A DNA stretch of 45,445 nucleotides from Lysobacteraceae bacterium NML95-0200 (GTDB taxonomy: Bacteria > Pseudomonadota > Gammaproteobacteria > Xanthomonadales > Xanthomonadaceae), in contig NWQQ01000001.1 of NCBI GenBank assembly GCA_002798255.1, forward strand, positions 1-45,445. The letters run 5' to 3'. This document shows, piece after piece, positions 1-8,661 of the stretch. The first letter of the stretch is position 1, and the number at the start of each line of letters is the position of its first letter. The translations under genes and the position numbers were made by a program. The notes beneath the pieces are model-generated. The model was not told where the DNA came from and made no database searches. It saw nothing but the letters and a program-made list of their open reading frames with translations.

Positions 1-118
1 CCTGTCCCGTGATTACGAACGATTGCCGGACGTGCTGGGGGGATTGCACTTTGTGGTCTTCGCCATTCTCATGTTACCCAATGCCATGCCCTTGATTCGA
101 TTGGCACAAAGTTCATAA
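1..118 (+). mobile_element. 3' end of an IS5-family transposase gene (partial IS)
   Basis: The plus strand reads from base 2 without a stop to a TAA at 116-118. The 38 residues include DYERLPDVLGGLHFV, the C-terminal signature of DDE transposases of the IS5 family (IS427-like group); that assignment is from recognition, not a search. Only the tail lies in the window; the catalytic part lies to the left. The element sits in inverse orientation inside the minus-strand jetC gene, and its stop codon is a few bases from the element's edge, which is normal for this group. Confidence 0.8.
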
Positions 119-2405
119 CACGCTCTAATGACACGCCGGAATCATTCTGCAAAAGGGCTTGCAGTCTCTGCCTGCCGTCTTCGATTTGCTTGCGGACGGC
201 AGCCTCATCCACCCTGGCTTCCCGAAGCATCCGGTCAGCATCATCGACACGCTTTTTTTGCTGCGCAAGCTGCGCATTGATTTGCGCCAGGGGAGTATTG
301 CCCTCGCGCGCCTGGCGAATCTGCCGCTCAATGCCGGAAAGGCGCTCCAGCAATGGCAGCACATCCATTTCCTGCCATTGCAGATTTACCAGCGTCTTGC
401 ACTCCATCGCGCGCTCGGCACGCTGGCTGTCCTGCCCGGTGAGTGTGTCGAGCTGCTTGTCGAGGTGCGCAATCGTATCCGCCTGTGCCTGCGCCTGTGC
501 CTGGAAAAGCGCGAGCTTTTCCCGGCTGTCAAAGCCCAGCACCCAGTTTCTCCGGTCACCGATGCGTCTGCGGTCGTCTTTCTCATGCCGGGTTTTGCCG
601 TGCTTGATCTGGCCTTCACGGGTCATGGCACGCTCTGCGCTCCTGAAGGACTGCACGGAATCGACACAGGCATAGTCGAAGCGACGCCGCAGTTCCGCCT
701 GGAGCCAGTCGGCATACCTCGTCCCTTCCTTGATATTCAACTTGAAAACGAGCGAACTGGCGGCGACGGGCTTGGCCTGCCAGGTCTCCACCTGGCCGAT
801 CCGGTAGTACACCAGACGTTGGCCCAGATGAGCGTTGTTGATGTGCTGGCTCAAGGCCGAATACTGGCGCTCGTCCACCAGCAGTGAGAGTGCAAATCCG
901 TGCAGTACGCGCTCGATGGCGCCTTGCCACCCGGCCTCGTCAGGCTTCACCTCAATCAGCTCCCCCACAAATGGCAGCGCCGACACCGGGCTGCCAATGG
1001 CCGCAGCGATGTTCTGACGCATTTCCAGCATATCCGCCGGGATATTCGATGACTGCTGTTGCAGTGCCCGCACTTCCTTCCGCACTTGCGTCAAGGCCAT
1101 CTCGGCATCCTTTTTCTCAGCGGCCAGGCGGAACTGCTCGGTGCGGCTATCGTGGCTGTGCTGCTGCCAGTTTTCGACCTCCTGCCGGGCATTGCCCAAC
1201 AGTTCCGCAAACGCCCGGGGCGAATCCGGCAGTGGCCAGCCCAGCTTCTTGCACGCCGCTTCGACCTGCGCGTGTTTGCGCAGCCGCTCTGTGCGCTGAC
1301 GCTCCAGCTCCGATTTTTCAGCTTCCCACTGTTCAAGCCGGTCGCCACCTGCCTCACGCTGCTGCCGCTCCAGATCGCGCAGGGTTGCAGTATGGTTGTC
1401 CAGAATGCTCTGACGCTGGTTTACCTCCCCTTCCAGGCCACTGGCTTGCGCTTGCAGGGATTCGAGATGCTGTTTCAGCAGCGCAGTGCGCCGGGTCTCA
1501 CGATAACCATCCACCCCCAGCCGGAGCTCATCCAGTCCGCTGCGCTGCTGCTGCAAGGAGCCCCTGCGCTGGTACTGCTCGCGCGCCGGCAGTAGCGTTT
1601 GCACCTGTTCGCGTGCCGTGACCACGGCCTGATGAGCGGCATTGAGTTCGCCAAACTCACTGACCAGACGATCCGCAACCTCGAAGGTTTCGGGCTTGTC
1701 GAGCATGAAGTCGCGCAGAAAGGTATTGAGATCACCAAGGTTCTTGGCCGACTGGGTCTTGTGCAGCAAACGCAGCGCCATTTCGCTTTCGATGCCGAGC
1801 AGACGACAGAAGCGTTCGCAATAAGGACGAAAGTCATCGCGGGCAAACGCCTCGGGAAAGGCCTGTTTGAGCTTGCGGATGTCGAAATTGGACTGGGCAA
1901 AATTTTCCAGTTCGCGCAGCTCAAAAACCCGCTCCATGACCAGGTAATGGCGCTTGACGTCAGTACTGCCGTTGGCATTGCCCCGCAACCAGAACAGTTG
2001 AATCAGCGTCACGGCCTGACCCAGGGCATTCTGGTAGGTCAATGCCAGCGCCGACCAGGTCGTTCCGGTGCGCAGATAGCGGGTTGCAATCTCTCCTGAT
2101 GCCCCATCCTTCTGCTCAGCCCATGCGCCCCGTATATAGGTGACCAGGTTCCGGTCACGCCCACTGCGGTCGGCCTCACGCGCAGCGGCGTTGAAATCCA
2201 CCCATCGCGGTGGTGTCAGCAGCGCCGAGAAGGCATCGAGCAAGGTCGACTTGCCGGCGCCGGAGCGCCCCACGAACAGAAAACCCCGCTCGCTGATGGG
2301 AATATCGTGCAAGCCGGAAAAGGTGCCCCAGTTGTATACCTGCAAGCGCGTCATCCGGAATTGCTCGCGCGCGAACAAGGAAGCAGTTTGCGGTTCCCGG
2401 GTCAT
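69..2405 (-). pseudogene. jetC: JetC, SMC-like ATPase of a Wadjet system, truncated by an IS
   Basis: JetC is the SMC/SbcC-like motor of Wadjet, which extrudes and destroys circular plasmids with JetA, JetB and the nuclease JetD. The N-terminus carries Walker A (GRSGAGKST, residues 46-54), then a long coiled coil from about 260 and a hinge-like globular part around 470-640, followed by the start of the returning coiled coil. The family is usually 1,100 residues or more. Here the reading frame stops after 778, and roughly the last 18 residues are read from IS DNA. The C-terminal ABC signature, Walker B and second half of the head are therefore missing and the ATPase should be dead. The ATG overlaps the jetB stop (ATGA), showing operon coupling. 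jetD would lie beyond the IS and is not visible. Confidence 0.88.
111..127. repeat. Probable terminal inverted repeat of the IS and target junction
   Basis: Read on the minus strand, bases 125-111 are GAGCGTGTTATGAAC, which resembles the tips of IS427-type elements. Just outside are TA or TAA (126-128), a plausible short target duplication for this group. jetC coding sequence is continuous up to about base 128 and turns into IS sequence after it. The partner repeat and second target copy lie outside the window, so the exact boundary is inferred. Confidence 0.55.
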
Positions 2406-3109
2406 TGTTCAGCCTCCGTGTCGGCGTCAACCAGAACCGGCGACATTGCTGCATCCAGATCCGCCATGCGCTGATACAGGCGCGTCAATGCCTGTATTTC
2501 TTCTGCAGAAAACAACAGCTTCAGTGTCGGTGAAATCTCGAAGCGATCCTCGCTTGAACGAATTTTCTGCAAGATGTTGTGCTTCTTGATTTTCTCGATG
2601 GAGGCGTGAACCCGTTTCACGAACCCCGCCCGGTCGGTATTGGCTGCACGCTCATACAGGGCAAGAAATTCGGTGATTTCTTCCGCTGAAACCACGGCAC
2701 GCTCGCCTTGAGCATCTGACTGGGTCAGACGCTGGCGCAGGTGCAGCAGCAGAATCGAATCAATAAAGGTCAGCTGCGCGCGACGCAGCAGCAGCGGCAC
2801 TTCAAGCTCGCCGGTATCCGCCTGACGGGTGAAGGCCACTTGCAGTTCCCGGTCAATCACCAGTTCGAGAAACAGCTCAGCCAGACGCTGCCGGATCAGC
2901 ACTTCGTCCCGTATCAGCACCGGCCAGAGTTTTGCATGCCGACGGCCATCAAGCGATGGTCCGGCCAGGAGCTGCACCAGGGCACGCCGGGTATCCAGGG
3001 GCAGCTCGCCACTGTCACCAAGAAACAGCGTATTGGCTGCTGGCTGGGCGGCATCCGGGTCATGCGCCTCGGCCGATACTGTCGGCTCACTGTTCTCAGG
3101 CCAGTTCAT
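2402..3109 (-). CDS. jetB: JetB, DUF4194 KITE-like subunit of Wadjet
   Basis: The 235-residue protein matches the DUF4194 family, the small winged-helix (KITE-like) subunit that bridges the JetA kleisin and the JetC SMC heads. The body (about residues 35-215) has the typical run of helices, with RRAQLTFIDSILLLHLR and a C-terminal ISPTLKLLFSAEEIQAL stretch. The ATG at 3109 is chosen because GGAG lies seven bases before it; an upstream ATG in the same frame would add 22 residues inside jetA. The start overlaps the end of jetA by 14 bases and its stop overlaps the jetC ATG by four, so the three genes form one translationally coupled unit. It appears intact, but it is unlikely to work without a full JetC. 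Confidence 0.85.
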   Translation of the reverse strand: MNWPENSEPTVSAEAHDPDAAQPAANTLFLGDSGELPLDTRRALVQLLAGPSLDGRRHAKLWPVLIRDEVLIRQRLAELFLELVIDRELQVAFTRQADTGELEVPLLLRRAQLTFIDSILLLHLRQRLTQSDAQGERAVVSAEEITEFLALYERAANTDRAGFVKRVHASIEKIKKHNILQKIRSSEDRFEISPTLKLLFSAEEIQALTRLYQRMADLDAAMSPVLVDADTEAEQ

Positions 3110-4556
3110 TGGCTCGCTCCTGCAAAAAGAAAATTTTCGCGATTTTGGCACTGCGTCGCTGCGCATCGCTGCCAACCCAGTTCACGGTTTCACTGTCACC
3201 GGCCTTGAACCCATAACGACTGCCCAGCGCCAGCAAGCCAATAACACTGCCCAGCCCCTGTGCAGCCGGGAACACTTCCAGCACCTCGGCAATCGAGGCC
3301 TGCGAGCGCTGCGCCAGGAGCGCTCGCACATTGGCCTTCAGTGTCCGGAAATCAATCTCGGACTGCGCCACCAGTTCGCTCACCGAGGCCAGGTCGATGA
3401 CGGGCGCCTCGCCTTCCGACATCTGTCCGGGCAGGGCTTGCAGGGATGGGTCGTGCAGCACCCATTGGGACAGCGAGCGCAGGCGGCTGCTACTGAGCCC
3501 AAGCGTGTACTGCAGGGTTTCCGTGACCCTGACTTCGTCCTTCAGCGCCAGGGCTGCGCGCTGGGCGTTTTTTAACAACTGGTTGAGACGACGCTGCTCA
3601 AGATATTCACGGCTCTGCACGAAGTGCTTCAGGCTGCGCGCGAAAGTCTGCAATACCTCGTGCACCATGCCACCCTGCTCAAGCAGGTTGCGCGTCAAGC
3701 GCAGCAGGAAGCGACGCTCCCTGGCTTCGAGCAGGCCGACAAACTCCCGCGACATGACGCTATTGAGCGCCTGTTCAAGCGTGGCTGCCTGTTCCGGATC
3801 GGTCAGCAAACGCCAGAATGCAGTGAACGTCCTTCCGGCCTCGCTGTCGGAAATCAGGTCGATGCCGGCAAACAGCGCATCCAGCACCTCGCCACGATTA
3901 CCATCGCTGTCCATGATGCGTTCGCGCAGCGCGCGATTGAGCTGGTCAAACTCATCGCGGACACGGCGGAAATCACCAGCCAGATCATCGGCCAGCATGA
4001 TGATTTCACGGATGCGCTCAATCGCACGTGCATCCGGCAGCACCCGCATCTGTCCTTTCTGGATGGCATCAATCTCCCGGTCAATGCGGGTCTGCTCGGC
4101 CATCAGTCGCTCAATGCGGCGAAACTTGTCGCTATCGGTGTCCTCGGCCAGCCGAGCCAGAGCCTCAATGACCAGCGTCAGGCGGCTTTCGGTGGCCGCA
4201 GAATGCGGCTGCACCAAGCCGGAGACAAAGCGGATGGCCTCGACCGCCGCCGTGGAGAGCTCATATTCCTCTTCTGAAGCCCCGGCCGGAAAGCGCCGTT
4301 CAAGGTAGCCATCGGCAAGCCAGCTGGCGACATACGCCTGTGCCGTTTGCGGAAAGTCTTCGCCCTGGGCACGCAACTGCTGCAAATCCCTGGCGATGCG
4401 CTCGTGGAAAATGGAGGCAGGCAGGCTTCGCTCACGCTCGTACAAGTGTGATTGCAGCAGCGCAATGACCACGGGCGCGCTCGTTGCGGCCAGCAAACGC
4501 CATAACGGCTGCGCCCGCATGCGCCGATAGCTGGCAATGGCCTTGTCTGCTTTCAC
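3096..4556 (-). CDS. jetA: JetA, DUF3375 kleisin-like subunit of Wadjet
   Basis: The 486-residue protein belongs to DUF3375 (JetA), the kleisin-like bridge of the Wadjet SMC complex. The N-terminus (PLWRLLAATSAPVVIALL) and the following YERERSLPASIFHERIARDL segment are typical, and most of residues 190-400 is helical and charged, suited to coiled-coil contacts. The open frame extends upstream to 4772, but a GTG at 4556 has GGAG seven bases before it and gives the usual family length of about 490, so that start is used. It is the first gene of jetABC and diverges from sufR across 266 bases. No frameshift is seen in it, so the IS insertion in jetC is probably recent or jetAB is kept for another reason. 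Confidence 0.85.
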   Translation of the reverse strand: MKADKAIASYRRMRAQPLWRLLAATSAPVVIALLQSHLYERERSLPASIFHERIARDLQQLRAQGEDFPQTAQAYVASWLADGYLERRFPAGASEEEYELSTAAVEAIRFVSGLVQPHSAATESRLTLVIEALARLAEDTDSDKFRRIERLMAEQTRIDREIDAIQKGQMRVLPDARAIERIREIIMLADDLAGDFRRVRDEFDQLNRALRERIMDSDGNRGEVLDALFAGIDLISDSEAGRTFTAFWRLLTDPEQAATLEQALNSVMSREFVGLLEARERRFLLRLTRNLLEQGGMVHEVLQTFARSLKHFVQSREYLEQRRLNQLLKNAQRAALALKDEVRVTETLQYTLGLSSSRLRSLSQWVLHDPSLQALPGQMSEGEAPVIDLASVSELVAQSEIDFRTLKANVRALLAQRSQASIAEVLEVFPAAQGLGSVIGLLALGSRYGFKAGDSETVNWVGSDAQRRSAKIAKIFFLQERANELA

Positions 4557-4822
4557 ACCGATACTCCAACTGGGGGCAGTTATTTCGGCAACTACGGTAC
4601 TACCTATGCAAAATTCAGGGCAATTCCCAGCCGCAGTTTCCCAGGGTCTATCCAAAGTTTCTTCCGGTGCCATAAGCAACCCATGCGCAAGGGCTGGCGC
4701 ACCCGCCGCTCCAGTCGCTGACCGGCAGACCGGCCAACCCCGCATGGCAGGTAGTTGGCGCACGCTGCACAAATCAGTACAATTCCAGTCCTGTTTAACC
4801 GGCCAGCCATCGCCACGCCGTC
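4557..4822. other. Divergent intergenic region between jetA and sufR
   Basis: These 266 bases must carry the promoters of both the minus-strand jet genes and the plus-strand suf operon. A good sigma70 promoter is visible for sufR (listed separately). For jetA only weak -10/-35 candidates can be found. No clear IscR-type palindrome is visible. Confidence 0.6.
4755..4783 (+). promoter_or_regulatory. Sigma70-type promoter of the suf operon
   Basis: TTGGCG (4755-4760) and TACAAT (4778-4783) are separated by exactly 17 bases, a near-consensus sigma70 promoter. Transcription would start near 4790, about 33 bases before the sufR ATG. Autoregulation by SufR at this site is inferred from family behaviour. 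Confidence 0.6.
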
Positions 4823-5278
4823 ATGCTTCGTGTCACCAAACTCACCGATTACGCCACGCTCGTGATGAGTGTGCTGGCTGCTGCGCCAGATGCAGAGGCG
4901 GTCATCAGTGCCGCTGAGCTGGCCGAGCGTGCCGGGATTGAGCTGCCGACTGCGGCCAAGGTGTTGAAGCCTTTGGCAGCGGCCGGTTTGGTACAGGGGT
5001 TTCGCGGCGCCAATGGCGGCTATCGCCTTGCCCGTGACCCGCGCCAGATTTCGCTGGCGGACATTGTCACCGCGATGGAAGGCCCTTTGGCGATGACCGA
5101 ATGCAGCATCGACCACGGCCATTGCGAGCTGGAGCCAAGCTGCCATCTGCGCAGCAACTGGCAACGCATCAATGCTGTGGTCGCCGAGGCGCTGGCTGCG
5201 GTCAGCCTGTATTCGATGTTGCCCGGCAACCCCCCCCCAACTGCGGAAAAGCGCATCCCGCTACGCCTTTCCGCCTGA
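4823..5278 (+). CDS. sufR: SufR-type Rrf2 family Fe-S regulator
   Basis: This 151-residue Rrf2 family protein is the presumed transcription factor of the suf operon, related to IscR. A winged helix-turn-helix occupies about residues 1-75 ([14 protein letters not shown] and the RGANGGYRL wing). Three cysteines (C94, C101, C107) have the spacing expected for binding a [2Fe-2S] cluster, so DNA binding probably depends on cluster occupancy. It is the first gene of the operon, eight bases before sufB. The C-terminal tail is encoded across a run of nine C residues (5230-5238), so slippage would alter the last 15 or so residues without touching the DNA- or cluster-binding parts. Confidence 0.9.
   Translation: MLRVTKLTDYATLVMSVLAAAPDAEAVISAAELAERAGIELPTAAKVLKPLAAAGLVQGFRGANGGYRLARDPRQISLADIVTAMEGPLAMTECSIDHGHCELEPSCHLRSNWQRINAVVAEALAAVSLYSMLPGNPPPTAEKRIPLRLSA
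5230..5238. repeat. Run of nine C at the 3' end of sufR
   Basis: A mononucleotide tract of nine C lies 39 bases before the sufR stop. The sufB reading frame is open from well upstream of this tract (to 5101), so gain of one base would join SufR to SufB in frame. The tract is seen directly; slippage is inference. Confidence 0.8.
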
Positions 5279-5286
5279 GAAACGAC

Positions 5287-6768
5287 ATGAACGCACCCTC
5301 TGCCCCCTTGTCCGCCGATGCGGACAATCCGCAACAGAACGCCGAAATCCATGCCCAGCTTGGCCGCAAATACGAGGCCGGCTTCATTACCGAGATTGAA
5401 AGCGATTCGCTGCCGCCCGGCCTGGATGAAGACATCATCCGCGCGCTTTCGGCCAAAAAAGAAGAGCCCGAATGGATGACCCAATGGCGGCTGGCGGCCT
5501 ATCGCCACTGGCTGACCATGCCGGTACCGGAATGGGCCAAGCTGAACATTGCCCCGATCGACTTTCAGGCGCTCTCATACTACAGCGCCCCTAAAGGGCC
5601 CAAGTACAAGTCGCTGGACGAGGTGCCCAAAGAGCTGATCGACACCTATGACAAGCTCGGCGTGCCGCTGCATGAGCGCGCAAAACTCGCTGGCGTGGCA
5701 GTGGATGCGGTATTCGACTCGGTGTCGGTCGGCACCACGTTCCGCAAGGAGCTGGCCGAGAAGGGCATCATCTTCTGCTCGATGTCCGAAGCCATCCGCG
5801 AGCATCCTGAGCTGGTGAAGAAATACCTGGGCACGGTGGTACCGGTCGGTGACAACTACTTTGCGGCGCTCAATTCAGCGGTGTTTTCCGATGGCAGCTT
5901 CGTGTTCATCCCCAAGGGCGTGCGCAGCCCAATGGAGCTGTCCACTTACTTCCGCATCAATGCCGGGCATACCGGGCAGTTCGAGCGCACCCTCATCATC
6001 TGCGAGGACGATGCCTATGTCTCCTATCTGGAGGGCTGCACCGCGCCGATGCGTGACGAGAACCAGCTGCATGCCGCCGTGGTGGAGCTGGTGGCGCTGG
6101 AAAACGCCGAAATCAAATATTCCACCGTGCAGAACTGGTATCCGGGCGATGAGAACGGCGTCGGCGGTATCTACAACTTTGTCACCAAGCGCGCCGAATG
6201 CCGGGGCGCGCGCAGCAAGGTGGTGTGGACGCAGGTGGAAACCGGCAGCGCCATCACCTGGAAATACCCGAGCTGCGTGCTGCTGGGCGATGATTCGGTG
6301 GGCGAATTCCACTCCGTCGCGCTCACCCACCATCGCCAGCAGGCCGATACCGGCACCAAGATGATTCACATTGGCAAGCGCAGCAAGAGCAAGATTGTCA
6401 GCAAGGGCATCAGCGCCGGTCACGGGCAGAACACCTACCGCGGCCTGGTGAAAATCGACCGTGGCGCAGAAGGCGCACGCAACCATACCCAGTGCGATTC
6501 ATTGCTGATTGGCAAGCACTGCGGCGCGCATACCTTCCCCTATATGGAGGTGAAAAACCCCAGCGCCACCGTCGAGCACGAGGCCACCACCAGCAAAATC
6601 AGCGATGACCAACTGTTCTATTGCCGCGCACGCGGCATTGTCGAAGAAGATGCCGTCAGCCTGATTGTCGATGGCTTCTGCAAGGCGGTATTCCGCGAAT
6701 TGCCGATGGAGTTTGCCGTGGAGGCCAAGAAACTTTTGGATGTCTCGCTGGAGGGCTCGGTGGGATGA
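5287..6768 (+). CDS. sufB: SufB, scaffold subunit of the SufBCD Fe-S assembly complex
   Basis: SufB is the core scaffold on which nascent Fe-S clusters are built, partnered by SufD and the ATPase SufC. The 493-residue length is usual. Typical sequence includes [20 protein letters not shown], the SYLEGCTAP block with its conserved cysteine, and the C-terminal beta-helix ending [18 protein letters not shown]. The ATG at 5287 fits the family N-terminus; the frame stays open upstream into sufR, but that extension is not homologous. It follows sufR by eight bases and its stop overlaps the start of the next gene (ATGA), so the genes are co-transcribed and probably coupled. Confidence 0.96.
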   Translation: MNAPSAPLSADADNPQQNAEIHAQLGRKYEAGFITEIESDSLPPGLDEDIIRALSAKKEEPEWMTQWRLAAYRHWLTMPVPEWAKLNIAPIDFQALSYYSAPKGPKYKSLDEVPKELIDTYDKLGVPLHERAKLAGVAVDAVFDSVSVGTTFRKELAEKGIIFCSMSEAIREHPELVKKYLGTVVPVGDNYFAALNSAVFSDGSFVFIPKGVRSPMELSTYFRINAGHTGQFERTLIICEDDAYVSYLEGCTAPMRDENQLHAAVVELVALENAEIKYSTVQNWYPGDENGVGGIYNFVTKRAECRGARSKVVWTQVETGSAITWKYPSCVLLGDDSVGEFHSVALTHHRQQADTGTKMIHIGKRSKSKIVSKGISAGHGQNTYRGLVKIDRGAEGARNHTQCDSLLIGKHCGAHTFPYMEVKNPSATVEHEATTSKISDDQLFYCRARGIVEEDAVSLIVDGFCKAVFRELPMEFAVEAKKLLDVSLEGSVG

Positions 6769-7316
6769 GAACCGTCTTGTCATCTCTTGCCCTCGCGCTG
6801 GCACTCTCTGGCTGCGCCGCCCCACGCCAGCCCCAAACGGCACACACCGCGCCGCTCGCCCACCCAGTGCCCATCACCCTATGGGTCAACGAGGGAGACA
6901 AGGAGCACGCACTTCCCCAGGGGGAAGTCCATGACCATCCCTGCGGCCTCACCATCACCGTCAATGCCCTGCACATGCCCCCCGACAGCGCGGCTGTCGA
7001 AAGTGACTTCGTGATTGAATTCGATGCCAGCGGCAAGGAGCTGCAACACTGGCGCATACCGGTAGACACGCAGGTACTTGCCATCAGGGGCAAGCTGCTC
7101 TCCATCAATCTGCCCAACCCAAGTTCCCCGCTATGGCTGGATACCCAGGGCAGGTTTCATCAAAAAGGCGCCGAGGACAGCAGCCCCGAATCAATCAACT
7201 GCCCGGCGCCGGTACTGGAGCGCTTCCAGAATTCCGTCTATCTGCATTGCCTCCGCTATACCGATGGCCAAACCCGCCGCCCGCGCCTTCTTGCGCTGGA
7301 AGGCCCCTGCGCCTGA
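6765..7316 (+). CDS. Small lipoprotein of unknown function inside the suf operon
   Basis: The 183-residue product starts with a signal peptide and a lipobox (ALSGC, cysteine at about residue 17), so it should be an outer- or inner-membrane lipoprotein facing the periplasm. The rest is a predicted beta-rich domain with three further cysteines (near residues 63, 146 and 163) and no motif I recognise. Its ATG overlaps the sufB stop (ATGA). A secreted lipoprotein has no evident role in cytosolic Fe-S assembly, so this looks like a gene inserted between sufB and sufC that borrows the operon promoter. Function unknown. Confidence 0.75.
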   Translation: MRTVLSSLALALALSGCAAPRQPQTAHTAPLAHPVPITLWVNEGDKEHALPQGEVHDHPCGLTITVNALHMPPDSAAVESDFVIEFDASGKELQHWRIPVDTQVLAIRGKLLSINLPNPSSPLWLDTQGRFHQKGAEDSSPESINCPAPVLERFQNSVYLHCLRYTDGQTRRPRLLALEGPCA

Positions 7317-7325
7317 GAAAAATCC

Positions 7326-7378
7326 ATGCTCAATATCCAAAACCTCCACGCCCGCGCCGGTGAGCGCGACATCCTCAA
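7326..7378 (+). repeat. Direct repeat copy 1 of the sufC 5' end
   Basis: 51 of 53 bases are identical to 7900-7952. Both copies begin exactly at an ATG and the flanks share no similarity, so the duplicated unit is the start of the coding sequence alone. The distance between copies is 574 bases and encloses the ACT_3 gene. Confidence 0.92.
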
Positions 7379-7445
7379 GGTCAGGCCTCCCGGCGGCTAC
7401 CATCTGGCAATCCGCATCGCATCCGGCGCATGGGCGTTCGCATGA
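7326..7445 (+). pseudogene. Duplicated 5' end of sufC leading into the ACT gene
   Basis: From its ATG the first 53 bases match the start of the true sufC at 7900 except at two positions, coding MLNIQNLHARAGERDILK, the first 18 residues of SufC. The frame then runs on in unrelated sequence to a TGA at 7443-7445, giving a 39-residue peptide with no ATP-binding motifs. Its stop overlaps the ATG of the next gene (ATGA). It can be read as the scar of an insertion that duplicated the 5' end of sufC; it may also act as a translated leader that feeds ribosomes to the ACT gene. Confidence 0.85.
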
Positions 7446-7846
7446 GCATGCCCACCGGCGAAACCAGTCTGCCACGCCTGCTGGCCGGGTTATCGCCCGC
7501 GCTGGCACCACACCCGCGTGTAATCCGCAGCCAGGCGCATGCTGCGCCGCTGCACTCCGACGCGATTATGCTGTTCCGCGAAGACGAGGGGATGACCGTG
7601 GTACTTGAGGCCAACGATGCCGATGAACCACTTTGGGCACAAATCACCCTGCGCATCCATTCCAGCCTTGATGCTGTTGGCATGATGGCTGCAATCGCCA
7701 CCGCGCTTGCTGCGCGCGACATTCCCTGCAATGCAGTATCGGCCTATTTTCACGACCACCTGTTCGTGCCCTGGGCACAACGCCACGACGCCCTGGACAC
7801 GTTGGCGGCGCTATCGTCTGTCCAGCCGCCTGACAGGGGCGGCTGA
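7442..7846 (+). CDS. ACT_3 (DUF2241-like) domain protein
   Basis: The 134-residue protein resembles the ACT_3 family (formerly DUF2241), single-domain proteins related to the amino-acid-sensing ACT fold: a GETSLPRLLAGLSPALAP start, the RITLRIHSS-like strand (here QITLRIHSSLDAVGMMAAIATAL), and the AYFHDHLFVP signature near the C-terminus. The reaction or ligand is unknown; small regulatory or ligand-binding roles are usual for ACT domains. The ATG at 7442 overlaps the stop of the truncated sufC copy; 7448 is an alternative start. It lies within the suf operon on the piece bounded by the sufC 5' direct repeats, so it was probably acquired by insertion. Confidence 0.8.
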   Translation: MSMPTGETSLPRLLAGLSPALAPHPRVIRSQAHAAPLHSDAIMLFREDEGMTVVLEANDADEPLWAQITLRIHSSLDAVGMMAAIATALAARDIPCNAVSAYFHDHLFVPWAQRHDALDTLAALSSVQPPDRGG

Positions 7847-7899
7847 TGCCCGCCTGCCGCGCCCTTCCCCACATCTTTCAGTAATTCCGGACTCCCGAC

Positions 7900-7952
7900 A
7901 TGCTCAACATCCATAACCTCCACGCCCGCGCCGGTGAGCGCGACATCCTCAA
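7900..7952 (+). repeat. Direct repeat copy 2 (true sufC start)
   Basis: Second copy of the 53-base repeat, forming the first codons of the functional sufC. See 7326-7378. Confidence 0.92.
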
Positions 7953-8661
7953 AGGCCTGACGCTCAACGTGAAGCCCGGCGAAGTGCACGCCATCATGGG
8001 GCCAAACGGCGCAGGCAAGTCCACACTCGGCAATGTGCTCTCCGGGCGCGATGGCTACGAGATCACCGCCGGTGGCGTGCAGTTCGAAGGCCAGGACTTG
8101 CTGGCGCTGGAGCCGGAAGAGCGCGCCGCCCTCGGCGTGTTCCTCGCCTTTCAGTACCCGGTGGAAATCCCGGGCGTGAACAACACTTACTTTTTGCGCA
8201 GCGCGCTCAATGCGCAGCGCAAAGCGCGCGGCGAAGCTGAGCTCGATTCGGTCGAATTCCTGAAATTGGTACGCGAGAAAATCAAGGTGCTGCACCTGCC
8301 CGACACCCTGCTCAACCGTGGCGTCAACGAGGGCTTCTCGGGCGGTGAAAAAAAGCGCAACGAGATTTTCCAGCTGGCGGTGCTGGAGCCGAAGCTCGCC
8401 GTGCTGGATGAAACCGATTCCGGCCTCGACATCGACGCACTCAAGGCCGTGGCCGATGGCGTCAACGCGCTGCGCTCGCCGGAGCGCGCCTTTATCGTCA
8501 TCACCCACTACCAGCGCCTGCTGGACTACATCAAGCCGGACGTGGTGCATGTACTGGCCGATGGCCGCATCGTCGAAAGCGGCGGCCCGGAACTGGCGCT
8601 GCGTCTTGAAGAACATGGCTATGCCTGGCTGAAAGACCGTCAAGGCCCGGAGGCGGCCTGA
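7900..8661 (+). CDS. sufC: SufC, ABC ATPase of the SufBCD complex
   Basis: SufC binds SufB and SufD and uses ATP to reshape the scaffold during cluster assembly; it is soluble, not a transporter. All motifs are present: Walker A GPNGAGKST (34-42), Q-loop around FQYP (84-87), signature FSGGEKKRNE (146-155), Walker B LAVLDETDSGLD (166-177) and the H-loop histidine (H203). The length of 253 is standard. No strong ribosome binding site precedes the ATG, which fits a gene cut off from its original upstream context by the 7326-7899 insertion. Its stop overlaps the sufD ATG. Confidence 0.97.
   Translation: MLNIHNLHARAGERDILKGLTLNVKPGEVHAIMGPNGAGKSTLGNVLSGRDGYEITAGGVQFEGQDLLALEPEERAALGVFLAFQYPVEIPGVNNTYFLRSALNAQRKARGEAELDSVEFLKLVREKIKVLHLPDTLLNRGVNEGFSGGEKKRNEIFQLAVLEPKLAVLDETDSGLDIDALKAVADGVNALRSPERAFIVITHYQRLLDYIKPDVVHVLADGRIVESGGPELALRLEEHGYAWLKDRQGPEAA

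Noticed and set aside
159-887. Plus-strand open frame of 242 codons inside jetC
   Set aside because: It is the antisense reading of the jetC coiled coil, has no recognisable motif, and shares the codon structure of the opposite strand.
884-1621. Plus-strand open frame of 245 codons inside jetC
   Set aside because: Composition is rich in P, A and R as expected for an antisense shadow of GC-rich DNA; no homology is seen.
4557-4772. N-terminal extension of jetA to 4772
   Set aside because: The extra 72 residues lack family similarity, and a GTG with a good ribosome binding site at 4556 gives the normal length.
5101-5286. N-terminal extension of sufB into sufR
   Set aside because: It lies in another frame of sufR and has no homology; the ATG at 5287 fits SufB. 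It is noted only because of the C9 tract.
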